A DNA stretch of 13,833 nt from positions 1 through 13,833 of the forward strand of contig QEUW01000208.1 in NCBI GenBank assembly GCA_003577005.1, read 5' to 3'. The position numbers and the translations under genes are program-made. The notes under the pieces were generated by a model. The model searched no databases, was not told the origin of the DNA, and saw only the letters and a program-made list of their open reading frames with translations. Every line of letters starts with the position of its first letter. The stretch's first letter is position 1. Positions 1 to 7,192 of this stretch are shown piece after piece. This stretch comes from Chloroflexota bacterium. GTDB lineage: Bacteria > Chloroflexota > Anaerolineae > Caldilineales > Caldilineaceae.

Positions 1-1260
1 CGGGTGGGCGTCCACGATAATTTCTTCGAATCGGGGGGCGACTCGCTGCTGGCCACCCAGGTGATTGCCAAAGCACGGGAAGGGGGTCTCAACCTGACGC
101 TGCAACAACTCTTCCAACACCAGACCATCTTCGAACTGGCGCGTGTGGCCGGCCAACAGGCCGCGGTTGCGCCACCCCCGCGCATCGAAGCCTTCGACCT
201 GATCGGCGTCGCAGACCGCCAAAAGCTGCCGGCTGATGTGGAAGACGCCTATCCCATGACGGCGCTGCAAGCCGGCATGGTCTTCCACAGCGAGCAGACG
301 CCCGGCAGCACCGTCTATCACGATGTCTTCAGCTATCACCTGCGCGCTCCGTTTGATCTGGATGCGTTGCGCACGGCGATCCAGCAGCTTGCCGCTGACC
401 ACGAGGTGTTGCGCACAAGCTTTGCGCTCAGTGGCTTCAGCCAACCGCTGCAACTGGTCCACCGCAGCGTGGTGATCCCTGTGCCCGCCGAGGACTTGCG
501 CCATCTGCCGCCTGCCGCCCAAGAGGCAGCCGTCGCGGCCTGGGTCGATGCCGAATCCCGGCGCCCGTTCCGGTTGGATTGCCCACCCTTTGTGCGCTTT
601 TGCGTCCAGCGCCGCAGCGACGACACATTCAATCTCTCGGTTGCCTTCCACCATGCAATTTTGGACGGCTGGAGCTTGGCGTCGCTGCTTACGGAGCTCT
701 ACCAGCGCTATTTCGTGCTGTTGGGCCAGGCAGCGCCGCCGTTGGACCCGCCGCCGGCGCTCAAGTTCCGCGACTACGTGGCGTTGGAACGCGAGAGCGC
801 ATTGCCGGCGTTCGCGGTTGCCCCGCTGGCCGGCGGCCCATCGTTCGCCCCAGCCGCGCCGCGGCCAGAGCCTGCCCATCCCCGTGCCCGCCGATCTCTC
901 CGACCGCCTCCACAAACTGGCGCAAGAAGCCGGCGTCCCCCTCAAGAGCGTCCTGCTCGCCGCCCATCTGCGCGTCCTGCGCACGCTCTACAACGAACCC
1001 GACGTGCTCACCGGGCTGGCGGCGCAAGGCAGACCGGAGGCCATCGACAGCGAGCGTGTCAAGGGGCTGTTCCTCAACACGCTGCCCTTCCGTTTGCAGC
1101 TACACGGGGGAACCTGGCTGGAGCTGATCCGTGCGACCTTCCGCGCCGAGCAGGAGGTGCTGCCCTACCAGCGCTACCCACTCGCCGAAGTGCAACGGGC
1201 GCTGGGCGGCCAGCCATTGCTCGAAACGCTCTTTTTCACCGTCCACTTTCACGTCTTTGA
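1..1260 (+). CDS. NRPS fragment: carrier (T) domain plus first half of a condensation (C) domain; 5' partial, frameshifted
   Basis: This is the upstream part, as it stands, of a nonribosomal peptide synthetase that enters from the left edge (codon frame starts at base 1). The first ~55 residues are the end of a peptidyl-carrier domain. Its motif FFESGGDSLLA has the phosphopantetheine serine at codon 43-45. After a linker, a condensation domain starts at AYPMTALQAGMVFHSE and carries the active-site motif HHAILDGWS, with the first His at codon 649-651 and the Asp at 664-666. Sense ends near base 850. From there to the stop at 1258-1260 the reading is an arginine- and proline-rich out-of-frame tail, while the real continuation of the C domain is in the next frame. 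This is therefore one gene with the 851-3352 entry, split by an indel. The domain would form a peptide bond between the amino acid on this carrier and the residue loaded downstream. C-domain stereochemical class was not assigned. Confidence 0.88.
   Translation, partial: RVGVHDNFFESGGDSLLATQVIAKAREGGLNLTLQQLFQHQTIFELARVAGQQAAVAPPPRIEAFDLIGVADRQKLPADVEDAYPMTALQAGMVFHSEQTPGSTVYHDVFSYHLRAPFDLDALRTAIQQLAADHEVLRTSFALSGFSQPLQLVHRSVVIPVPAEDLRHLPPAAQEAAVAAWVDAESRRPFRLDCPPFVRFCVQRRSDDTFNLSVAFHHAILDGWSLASLLTELYQRYFVLLGQAAPPLDPPPALKFRDYVALERESALPAFAVAPLAGGPSFAPAAPRPEPAHPRARRSLRPPPQTGARSRRPPQERPARRPSARPAHALQRTRRAHRAGGARQTGGHRQRACQGAVPQHAALPFAATRGNLAGADPCDLPRRAGGAALPALPTRRSATGAGRPAIARNALFHRPLSRL
847..853 (+). 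other. Frameshift point inside the NRPS condensation domain
   Basis: Frame 1 is C-domain-like up to LAGGPSFA (ending 849). Frame 2 is C-domain-like from QPRRGQSLPIPVP (starting 851). Joining them skips one base within the run CCCC at 848-851, which fits an extra C. The stretch between the expected FWxxxLAG motif (here FAVAPLAG, lacking the Trp) and the next helix also looks about ten residues short, so a small deletion of 3n+2 bases is the alternative. No slippery heptamer or downstream pseudoknot suggesting programmed shifting is obvious. Confidence 0.75.
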
Positions 1261-3352
1261 ACGTTTGCAGGAATTGCCCGGCTTTGCGGTGCTGGGCGAG
1301 ACCTTTGCGCAGCAGACAAATTTCACGCTGGTCACAGGCTTTATGCAAGACCCGCTCTCCTTGCAGTTGACGCTGCTGGGGCTTGACTACGACAGCAGCC
1401 AACTCTGCGAGGCGCAGGTGCGAGCCATCGGGGCTTACTACTTGCAAACGCTGGCGGCCATGGTCGCCAATCCTGCGGGCCGGTATGAGTCGCACTCGCT
1501 GCTGCCCGCCGCCGAACGCCAGCGGATGTTGGTCGATTGGAACCGCACGCACACCGCCTATCCCCACGGGCAGACGATCCACCACCTCTTTGAAGAACAG
1601 GCCGCGCATACGCCCGATGCGGTGGCCGTGGTCTTTGGCGAGGAGCGTCTGACCTATCGAGAACTGAATGCGCGGGCCAACCAACTGGCGCACCATCTCA
1701 TGGCGCACGGTGTCGGGGGCGCGCTGGGCGCGGAGACGCTGGTCGGGCTGTGTGTTGAGCGGTCGGCGGAGATGATCGTCGGGCTGCTGGGGATCCTCAA
1801 GGCCGGCGGCGCCTATCTGCCCCTCGACCCCACCTACCCGCACGAGCGGCTGGCCTTTATGCTGGGGGATGCCGAGGCCAAGCTGCTGCTGACCCAGGCG
1901 CATCTGGCGCCCCAAGTGTCGGCCGCCGCGGCGGAGGTCATCCGGCTGGATGCCGATTGGGCAACCATCGCCCGGCAGCCCAGCACCAACCCAACTGTAG
2001 AGACGACGCCCGGCAGCCTGGCTTACGTGATGTACACCTCCGGCTCGACCGGCCAGCCCAAGGGTGTATGCGTTGTCCACCGCGGCGTCGTACGGTTGGT
2101 CAAAGGAACCGACTATGTTAGCCTGAGCCCGGCGGAGACGCTGCTCCAATTGGCGCCCATCACTTTCGACGCCTCGACTTTTGAAATTTGGGGCGCGTTG
2201 CTCAACGGGGCCTCGCTGGTGGTTATGCCCCCTGGCGCGCCGGCGCTGCATGAGATCGGTGCGACCGTGCGACGGCATGGCGTTACCACCCTCTGGCTGA
2301 CGGCGGGTCTCTTCCACCTGATGGTGGACGAGCGGCTCGACGATCTGGTTGGCGTGCGGCAACTGCTGGCCGGCGGCGATGTGCTCTCACCGGCCCATGT
2401 GCGCAAAGCGCGGCGCGCGCTGCCCGGCTGCCGGTTGATCAACGGCTACGGGCCGACCGAGAATACCACGTTCACCACCTGTTACACAGTCACAGACCCC
2501 GACCAGTTCGACATCTCGGTTCCCATTGGTCGGCCCATCGCCAACACCGAGGTCTACGTGCTTGACCCCAATCTCCAGCCGGTTCCTGTGGCCGTACCCG
2601 GCGAGTTGTATGTGGGCGGCGCCGGCCTGGCGCGCGGCTATCTGAACCGGCCCGACCTGACCGCCGAGCGCTTCATCCCCAACCCCTTTGGCGAGGGGCG
2701 GCTCTACAAAACGGGTGATCTAGCGCGCTACCTGCCCACGCCCGACGGCGCCCCCAACCTTGAGTTCCTGGGCCGGCTTGATGACCAGGTGAAGATACGC
2801 GGTTTTCGTGTCGAACTGGGCGAAGTCGAGGCAGCCCTGGCTCAACACCCGGCGGTGGCGCAGACAGCCGTGACCCTGCGCGAGGCCCGGCCCGGTCACA
2901 AACAGTTGGTCGCCTATGTGGTCGCCCGCCCCGGTCAGATGCCCACGGCCGATGCGTTGCGCGTCTTCTTGGGTCAGAAGCTCCCAGCGTACATGGTTCC
3001 AGCCGACGTTGTCTGCTTGGACAGCCTGTCGCTTACGGCGAACGGCAAGGTCGACCGTCGCAGCCTGCCGGCGCCGGCAGGCGCGCCACTAGAGCGCACC
3101 CACACCGTGATCCAGCCCCGCAACCGGGTCGAGCAGACGCTGGCCGCGATCTGGGCCGACGTCTTGGGTCTGCCGCGAGTGGGCGTCAAGGATGACTTCT
3201 TTGACCTGGGTGGCGATTCCCTGCTGGCGCTGCGTCTGCGGGCGCAGACCGAGCGGCACTTTCAGCGCGAGTTGCCCTTTGCCACCCTCTACCAATACCC
3301 CACGGTGGAACAGTTGGCGCTCGCGTTGTATCGGGAAGGCAGTCAGCAGTAG
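851..3352 (+). CDS. NRPS fragment: rest of C domain, valine-type adenylation (A) domain, terminal carrier (T) domain
   Basis: This continues the synthetase in the shifted frame; base 851 is where sense resumes, not a start codon. C-domain sequence runs to about 1500 (landmarks GLFLNTLPFRL and VHFHVFERL). The A domain follows (about 1560-3060): YTSGSTGQPKG for AMP binding, FDASTFEIW, NGYGPTEN, YKTGDLARY and the catalytic lysine in NGKVDRR. Residues at the ten GrsA specificity positions read D-A-F-W-L-G-G-T-F-K, which matches codes known for valine (commonly DAFWIGGTFK). A carrier domain with GGDSLLA (serine codon 3218-3220) ends the protein after a short tail. There is no epimerase, thioesterase, reductase or terminal C domain, so the chain must be released in trans or by another subunit. 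Downstream are a type II thioesterase and an Sfp-type transferase, as expected of a biosynthetic locus. Assembly or sequencing error in the frameshift is possible. Confidence 0.93.
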   Translation, partial: QPRRGQSLPIPVPADLSDRLHKLAQEAGVPLKSVLLAAHLRVLRTLYNEPDVLTGLAAQGRPEAIDSERVKGLFLNTLPFRLQLHGGTWLELIRATFRAEQEVLPYQRYPLAEVQRALGGQPLLETLFFTVHFHVFERLQELPGFAVLGETFAQQTNFTLVTGFMQDPLSLQLTLLGLDYDSSQLCEAQVRAIGAYYLQTLAAMVANPAGRYESHSLLPAAERQRMLVDWNRTHTAYPHGQTIHHLFEEQAAHTPDAVAVVFGEERLTYRELNARANQLAHHLMAHGVGGALGAETLVGLCVERSAEMIVGLLGILKAGGAYLPLDPTYPHERLAFMLGDAEAKLLLTQAHLAPQVSAAAAEVIRLDADWATIARQPSTNPTVETTPGSLAYVMYTSGSTGQPKGVCVVHRGVVRLVKGTDYVSLSPAETLLQLAPITFDASTFEIWGALLNGASLVVMPPGAPALHEIGATVRRHGVTTLWLTAGLFHLMVDERLDDLVGVRQLLAGGDVLSPAHVRKARRALPGCRLINGYGPTENTTFTTCYTVTDPDQFDISVPIGRPIANTEVYVLDPNLQPVPVAVPGELYVGGAGLARGYLNRPDLTAERFIPNPFGEGRLYKTGDLARYLPTPDGAPNLEFLGRLDDQVKIRGFRVELGEVEAALAQHPAVAQTAVTLREARPGHKQLVAYVVARPGQMPTADALRVFLGQKLPAYMVPADVVCLDSLSLTANGKVDRRSLPAPAGAPLERTHTVIQPRNRVEQTLAAIWADVLGLPRVGVKDDFFDLGGDSLLALRLRAQTERHFQRELPFATLYQYPTVEQLALALYREGSQQ

Positions 3353-3415
3353 GTCACGCTACCAGCGTGACAATCGTGCGTATGAGGAACGACGTCACCC
3401 TGGTAGGGCGACCTA
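3350..3415 (+). repeat. Long imperfect hairpin between NRPS and thioesterase genes, starting on the NRPS stop codon
   Basis: The arms 3350-3371 and 3394-3415 are reverse complements at 19 of 22 positions, around a 22-base loop that itself has a TCGT/ACGA pair. The left arm begins with the TAG stop of the synthetase. The left arm also contains a competing perfect 8-bp stem, GTCACGCT-ACC-AGCGTGAC (3353-3371), so the RNA could adopt two exclusive folds. The right arm ends 4 bases before the ATG at 3420. No T-run follows, so it is not a typical intrinsic terminator. An RNA processing or attenuation element within the operon, or a REP/MITE-like palindromic insertion, are both possible. Confidence 0.7.
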
Positions 3416-3470
3416 CGAGATGGCTACTGAAACAATTCCTGAAACCCTTTTCACACCCGCAACAATCACC

Positions 3471-4307
3471 ATGACCAACGTAACCTACCCTGATCCCTGG
3501 CTCAAATGCCCACGTCCCTCGCCGCACGCGCGTCTGCGGCTTTTTTGCTTTCCCTATGCCGGCGGGGGCGCGTCGGTCTTTCGCTCCTGGCCCCAGCTTA
3601 TGCCGCCCGAGGTGGAGGTCCGCATCCTGCAACTGCCCGGCCGCGAAAGCCGCATGGGCGAGGAGCCTTTCCGCTGCTTCACTCCCATGATCCAGGCTGT
3701 GTCCCAGACGCTTTCACAGTTCAACGATCTGCCCTTTGCGTTTTATGGGCACAGCATGGGCGCGCTGATTGCCTTTGAAGCGGCCCGGCTGTTGCGCACC
3801 TGGCGCGGCGTCGAGCCGCTGCACCTGTTTGTCTCCGGCTGCCCAGCCCCCCAGTCGATCCCAGTCGACCGGGGCCGTTGCGCCCAGTCTGATGCGCAAT
3901 TTGTCGAGGAACTGCGCCAGCTCAACGGCACCCCGGCGGCGCTACTGGAAAACCACGAGCTGATGCAGCTCTTTCTGCCCCTCCTGCGCGCCGACTTTGC
4001 GCTATGCGGCTCGTATCGCCATGTCGAGGGTCTGCCCTTGTCCTGCCCGATTACGGCCTTTGGCGGGCGCCGAGACCCACAGGTCAGCGCGGCGCAGTTG
4101 ACCGAGTGGCGTCACCAGACAAATGGCTTCTTTCGACAAGCCATGTTTGCCGGAGATCACTTCTTTCTACATGAAGCTTTCGAACCGCTAATCCAAACCA
4201 TCTTTAAGCTGCTCAGTGAACCGAGCCAACCTAGGAGCCTACCATTTACCCAGCCAGCGCCCGTTCTGCCACGCTTCTTTGCTCACCGACTCGGTGTGCC
4301 AGCTTAA
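3471..4307 (+). CDS. Type II thioesterase of the NRPS locus (alpha/beta hydrolase)
   Basis: This cytoplasmic stand-alone thioesterase (278 aa) belongs to the GrsT/SrfD-like family, which removes wrong acyl groups from carrier domains and can help product release. Visible motifs are LRLFCFPYAGGGASVFRSW near residue 23, LPGRESRMGE, the nucleophile elbow GHSMG (Ser 95, codon 3753-3755), GGRRDPQVS with the probable catalytic Asp, and GDHFFLHEA with the catalytic His. About 30 residues beyond the usual family end form a Pro/Ser-rich tail. The start is uncertain. ATG 3471 gives the N-terminus usual for the family (PDPWLKCPRPSP shortly before the core), while in-frame ATG 3420 would add 17 residues. 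Neither has a clear Shine-Dalgarno sequence. The gene follows the synthetase by 118 bases (67 from the earlier ATG) on the same strand. Because the synthetase has no release domain, it may matter for off-loading as well as editing. Confidence 0.93.
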   Translation: MTNVTYPDPWLKCPRPSPHARLRLFCFPYAGGGASVFRSWPQLMPPEVEVRILQLPGRESRMGEEPFRCFTPMIQAVSQTLSQFNDLPFAFYGHSMGALIAFEAARLLRTWRGVEPLHLFVSGCPAPQSIPVDRGRCAQSDAQFVEELRQLNGTPAALLENHELMQLFLPLLRADFALCGSYRHVEGLPLSCPITAFGGRRDPQVSAAQLTEWRHQTNGFFRQAMFAGDHFFLHEAFEPLIQTIFKLLSEPSQPRSLPFTQPAPVLPRFFAHRLGVPA

Positions 4308-4377
4308 CTGAAGCCGCCGCAGATTTACCGTTGGCGCGGTGACGCCCGAGAAGCAGATAGAAAGGTTTCACTCAATC

Positions 4378-4605
4378 ATGGATAGCAGGCAAAGCGAAGA
4401 GATCACGATTCGAGCCTCAAGACAACCACGGTCCAACCAACAAGTTCAACTGGCCAGCCAGGGTGCGCCGGGTCTGGTGCATCGCGCGTGCTGTCTGTTA
4501 GCCCCGCTCTGGTGGCGGATCATCCTTTCGGTTGCCGGTCTGGCTTTGTTGCTGGCGTTGAACCACTTGCCGGGCAACATTGGGGTATCCACTGTGATGC
4601 CCTAA
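4378..4605 (+). CDS. Doubtful small ORF, 75 aa with one possible membrane segment
   Basis: I do not recognise this ORF. It starts at ATG 4378 with AAAGG at 4361-4365, a long 12 bases upstream; a GTG start at 4339 would add 13 residues. The N-terminal half is polar and charged. The C-terminal half has a hydrophobic stretch, LLAPLWWRIILSVAGLALLL, that could be one transmembrane helix, followed by a short tail. It lies in the 457-base gap between the thioesterase and transferase genes, which otherwise shows only the promoter-like sequence at 4641-4671. It is not MbtH-like. Chance coding of this length is quite possible in this GC-rich DNA. Confidence 0.28.
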   Translation: MDSRQSEEITIRASRQPRSNQQVQLASQGAPGLVHRACCLLAPLWWRIILSVAGLALLLALNHLPGNIGVSTVMP

Positions 4606-4640
4606 CCCGGACCAAGCCGGAATCAAAAGCAGTTGGCGCT

Positions 4641-4671
4641 TTGCTAGAAAAATCCGAGCGCGGTGTATAAT
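4641..4671 (+). promoter_or_regulatory. Sigma-70-like promoter ahead of the phosphopantetheinyl transferase gene
   Basis: A perfect -10 hexamer TATAAT lies at 4666-4671, and TTGCTA at 4641-4646 is a possible -35. The spacer is 19 bases, slightly long. Transcription would begin near 4678, giving a leader of about 87 bases before ATG 4765. The TATAAT stands out in GC-rich surroundings. It suggests the transferase can be transcribed independently of the synthetase operon. Confidence 0.5.
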
Positions 4672-4764
4672 CAGTGGTCTGTAGTCTCCAATCTGCCTTC
4701 CTAGTATTGCGGTCGCCTGAGAAGGCCTGTTGAGTCTAGCGACCAAAGCAAAGTCGCCCAAGAG

Positions 4765-5520
4765 ATGGCAAACCAAACCTGGCAACCACGCTCACAGCTT
4801 TGCACCCTACCCGGCTATGAAGTCCACGTCTGGCGGGCCAGCACGGCCCGCCAGACGGCATATGTGGCGTCACTCCAGCAAACACTCTCTCCCGATGAAC
4901 AAGCGCAGGCGGCGCGCTTTCGCTTTGAGCGCGACCGCCAACGCTATATTGTGGCGCGTGGCGTGCTCCGGAGCCTGTTGGGAGGGTATCTCGGTCTGGC
5001 GCCAGCGGCTGTGCGCTTCGTTTACAGCGATCAGGGCAAACCCGCGCTGGCGCCGGAATTGAGCCAGACCCCGCTGCACTTCAACCTTTCTCATTCGGGC
5101 GAACTGGCGCTCTATGCCTTTGCCCACTCTGCTCAGGTTGGGATCGATGTTGAATTGATGCGAGGCAATATCGATTTCGAGCAGATTGCGCAACGTTTTT
5201 TTTCACCCCAGGAACAAAGCGCATTGCACACGCTGGCGCCTGCAGAAGTGGCAGAAGGTTTCTTTCGTTGCTGGACACGAAAAGAAGCGTACATCAAAGC
5301 CAAAGGTCTGGGCCTCACTATCCCGTTGGATCAATTTACTGTCTCGCTGCTCCCAGGGAAGCCGGCGCAACTGTTGTACTGCCAGTACGACCCAGAGGAA
5401 ACGAGCCGCTGGTCATTCTACGACCTGTCGCCAGATGTGGGCTATGCGGCGGCGCTGGCGGTTGCGGGGCGCGACTGGCGGATCCAATGCTGGGATTGGT
5501 CACCACACCCGTACTTGTAG
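4765..5520 (+). CDS. Sfp-type 4'-phosphopantetheinyl transferase
   Basis: This 251-aa enzyme transfers the phosphopantetheine arm of coenzyme A to the serine of carrier domains and so activates the NRPS encoded just upstream. Family motifs are in order: GKP (91-93), FNLSHS (106-111), GIDVE (126-130) with the Mg2+ ligands Asp128 and Glu130, and WTRKEAYIKAKGLGL (170-184) with Glu174 as the third ligand and the CoA-binding Lys. Length and motif spacing match the long Sfp/Gsp subfamily rather than the ~120-aa AcpS type, which points to secondary metabolism. ATG 4765 is the only start upstream of the conserved region; a weak AGAG precedes it. It faces the sulfatase gene tail to tail with only 12 bases between stop codons and no visible terminator. 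The C-terminus ends in an aromatic tail (WDWSPHPYL). Confidence 0.95.
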   Translation: MANQTWQPRSQLCTLPGYEVHVWRASTARQTAYVASLQQTLSPDEQAQAARFRFERDRQRYIVARGVLRSLLGGYLGLAPAAVRFVYSDQGKPALAPELSQTPLHFNLSHSGELALYAFAHSAQVGIDVELMRGNIDFEQIAQRFFSPQEQSALHTLAPAEVAEGFFRCWTRKEAYIKAKGLGLTIPLDQFTVSLLPGKPAQLLYCQYDPEETSRWSFYDLSPDVGYAAALAVAGRDWRIQCWDWSPHPYL

Positions 5521-5532
5521 CCCCGCTCGTTA

Positions 5533-7020
5533 TCATTTCTGCTCTGGATACCACTCGATCTGCGGCATGTTGGTCGCAGGGGGCGGCGGCCAGTGGCTGC
5601 TGCGCTGGCTGGCAAGGCCGCGGTTGGGGCTAGGAGCGAAGGTGCGATTGGGCAGGCCAACCAACTTGCCATCCTGCACCCAAGTCTCATCACCACCGTA
5701 AAGCTCATGAATGAGTAATCCAGTCAGCCGTTCTAACGGTTCGGCGTGCTCCGGCGCCAGCGCCAGGTCGGTGAGTTCGTGCGGGTCGTGCAGCAGGTCG
5801 AAGAGCTGCCGCCGGTTGCCAGCCGGATAGTAGACCAGTTTATAGCGGCCGTCGTGAATCATGCGCGTGGCGAGCGGGCCTTCGTCGATTTCGCCGTAGA
5901 ACCACTCGCGACGGCGCTCCCCCACTATCGACAACCCCTCGACGCTGGCGGGAATCTCGACACCGGCCAGATCGAGCAGCGTAGGCATCACGTCCTGCCA
6001 GCCGATCAGCCGGTCATCGACGCGGTGATGGCCCACCCGTTCATCGCCTGCCACTCCCAGCAGGATCATGGGAATGTTGGCCGAATATTCGTAGAAGAGC
6101 CGTTTGGCCCACAAGCCGTGGTTGCCAAGCATGTCACCGTGGTCTGAAGTAAAGCAGATGATCGTATGATTGAGCAGCCCTTCTTCGCGCAGCGCGCCGA
6201 TGACCAGACGCAACTGGTGGTCGATGTGGGTGCAGAGGGCATAAAAGGCGCGGCGGGCGCTCTCGGTCTGGATTGTGTTGATCCGATCTCCTGTAGCTAG
6301 ATTGGCCTGGAGGCGATAGGGCATGGTATGGCGCTCAGCCAGCCATCCGCCGTGATAGGGTTCGTCGATGACCAGCCCCTGGTACAAGTCAAGATAAATC
6401 TGAAGCGGGACGAGTGGTGGGTGTGGGTGCCGGTAGGAAAGATACCAAAAAGCTGGGCGCGTCGGGTCGCGGCGCTTGATCATCCGCACCATCTCGCGGG
6501 TGGCCCAATTGGTGGCGTGAAGCGCTTCCGGCAGGTGCCAGGGGCGGGTGCTGTACTCGTTGTTGCTCATGCCGTGGTCGAAATGCCGGCCCGGGTAGCC
6601 CTGGTCACCCAGAAAGAGTTCGTAGTCATCGACGACGCCATATTGCTGCCGCCCTTCCTCGTCGAGGATCACATCGTCAAAACCAATTCGGTCGCGCTGC
6701 GGGTAGACGTGGAGCTTGCCCACTGCATACGCCTGGTAGCCTGCATCGCGCAACGTCTGGGCCAGCGTCGGCAGATCGGGCATGGGGAGTGTCTCGTTGA
6801 AGACGCGATCCCCGTGTGTGCGCGGCGGCGCGCCCGTCATGAGCGTGCGCCGCGCCGGGATGCAGACCGGGCATTCGGCGTAGGCATTGGGGAAGCGCAC
6901 GCCGCTGCGCGCCAGTTCATCGAGCGTCGGTGTCTGGATGACTGGGTGGCCGGCGCAACCCAGCAGGGCAGCCGGCCAGTGGTCGGTGCAGACCAGAAGG
7001 ATGTTGGGACGGTTGGACAT
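5533..7020 (-). CDS. Sulfatase-family hydrolase with formylglycine site (arylsulfatase/phosphonate hydrolase-like)
   Basis: This 495-aa enzyme belongs to the alkaline-phosphatase-superfamily sulfatases, which hydrolyse sulfate esters. The N-terminus RPNILLVCTDHW gives the first metal ligand Asp13. CPVCIPARR carries the cysteine (Cys53) expected to be oxidised to formylglycine, in the form CxPAR rather than the commonest CxPSR. GKLH (101-104), RHPHPP (197-202) and SDHGDMLGNHG (292-302; Asp293/His294 as metal ligands) complete the active site. No signal peptide is seen, so it is probably cytoplasmic. The start is ATG at 7018-7020, with a strong Shine-Dalgarno GGAGG just upstream; extending the frame to 7185 would run into an inverted repeat. 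No formylglycine-generating enzyme lies in the window. The substrate cannot be told. The nearby GH5 remnant hints at polysaccharide use, but choline- or aryl-sulfatase and phosphonate monoester hydrolase activities are also possible. Confidence 0.92.
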   Translation of the reverse strand: MSNRPNILLVCTDHWPAALLGCAGHPVIQTPTLDELARSGVRFPNAYAECPVCIPARRTLMTGAPPRTHGDRVFNETLPMPDLPTLAQTLRDAGYQAYAVGKLHVYPQRDRIGFDDVILDEEGRQQYGVVDDYELFLGDQGYPGRHFDHGMSNNEYSTRPWHLPEALHATNWATREMVRMIKRRDPTRPAFWYLSYRHPHPPLVPLQIYLDLYQGLVIDEPYHGGWLAERHTMPYRLQANLATGDRINTIQTESARRAFYALCTHIDHQLRLVIGALREEGLLNHTIICFTSDHGDMLGNHGLWAKRLFYEYSANIPMILLGVAGDERVGHHRVDDRLIGWQDVMPTLLDLAGVEIPASVEGLSIVGERRREWFYGEIDEGPLATRMIHDGRYKLVYYPAGNRRQLFDLLHDPHELTDLALAPEHAEPLERLTGLLIHELYGGDETWVQDGKLVGLPNRTFAPSPNRGLASQRSSHWPPPPATNMPQIEWYPEQK

Positions 7021-7104
7021 GGTTCCTCCGTTGATGGCTTGATGGTTGGATGAGTGTGGGGCTCCTGTGATGGCGTTGAGCAGATCTTCTCCAGAACGGG
7101 GCAA

Positions 7105-7182
7105 AGAACGGCGGATTTTCAGAAGACGCGGATCAGTCCGTGAGCAGCGAGAATCCGCGTCTTTCTCAAAATCCGCGGTTCT
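7105..7182. repeat. Inverted repeat with ~30-bp arms between the GH5 remnant and the sulfatase gene
   Basis: Arm 7105-7134 and the reverse complement of arm 7152-7182 match at 27 positions, with two mismatches and one bulged base, around a 17-base loop. Each arm also holds GCGGAT twice. It lies just past the stop of the GH5 remnant and upstream of the sulfatase start, so on the minus strand it could act as a strong transcript-ending or protecting hairpin, though there is no clean T-run. The size and quality of the pairing also fit a REP- or MITE-like dispersed palindrome. Confidence 0.72.
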
Positions 7183-7192
7183 CACCCATGCG

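Noticed and set aside
1100..2362. Minus-strand open frame of 420 codons opposite the NRPS
   Set aside because: It lies wholly antisense to well-conserved C and A domain coding sequence, and its translation is low-complexity with no recognisable motif.
4498..4785. Minus-strand open frame of 95 codons between thioesterase and transferase
   Set aside because: It has no motif, overlaps the transferase start on the other strand, and has no ribosome-binding site that I could see.
6328..7053. Plus-strand open frame of 241 codons opposite the sulfatase
   Set aside because: It is antisense to conserved sulfatase motifs including CxPAR, and has no recognisable domain.
7021..7185. N-terminal extension of the sulfatase to 7185
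   Set aside because: It would translate the inverted repeat. ATG 7020 has a strong ribosome-binding site and starts the family N-terminus.
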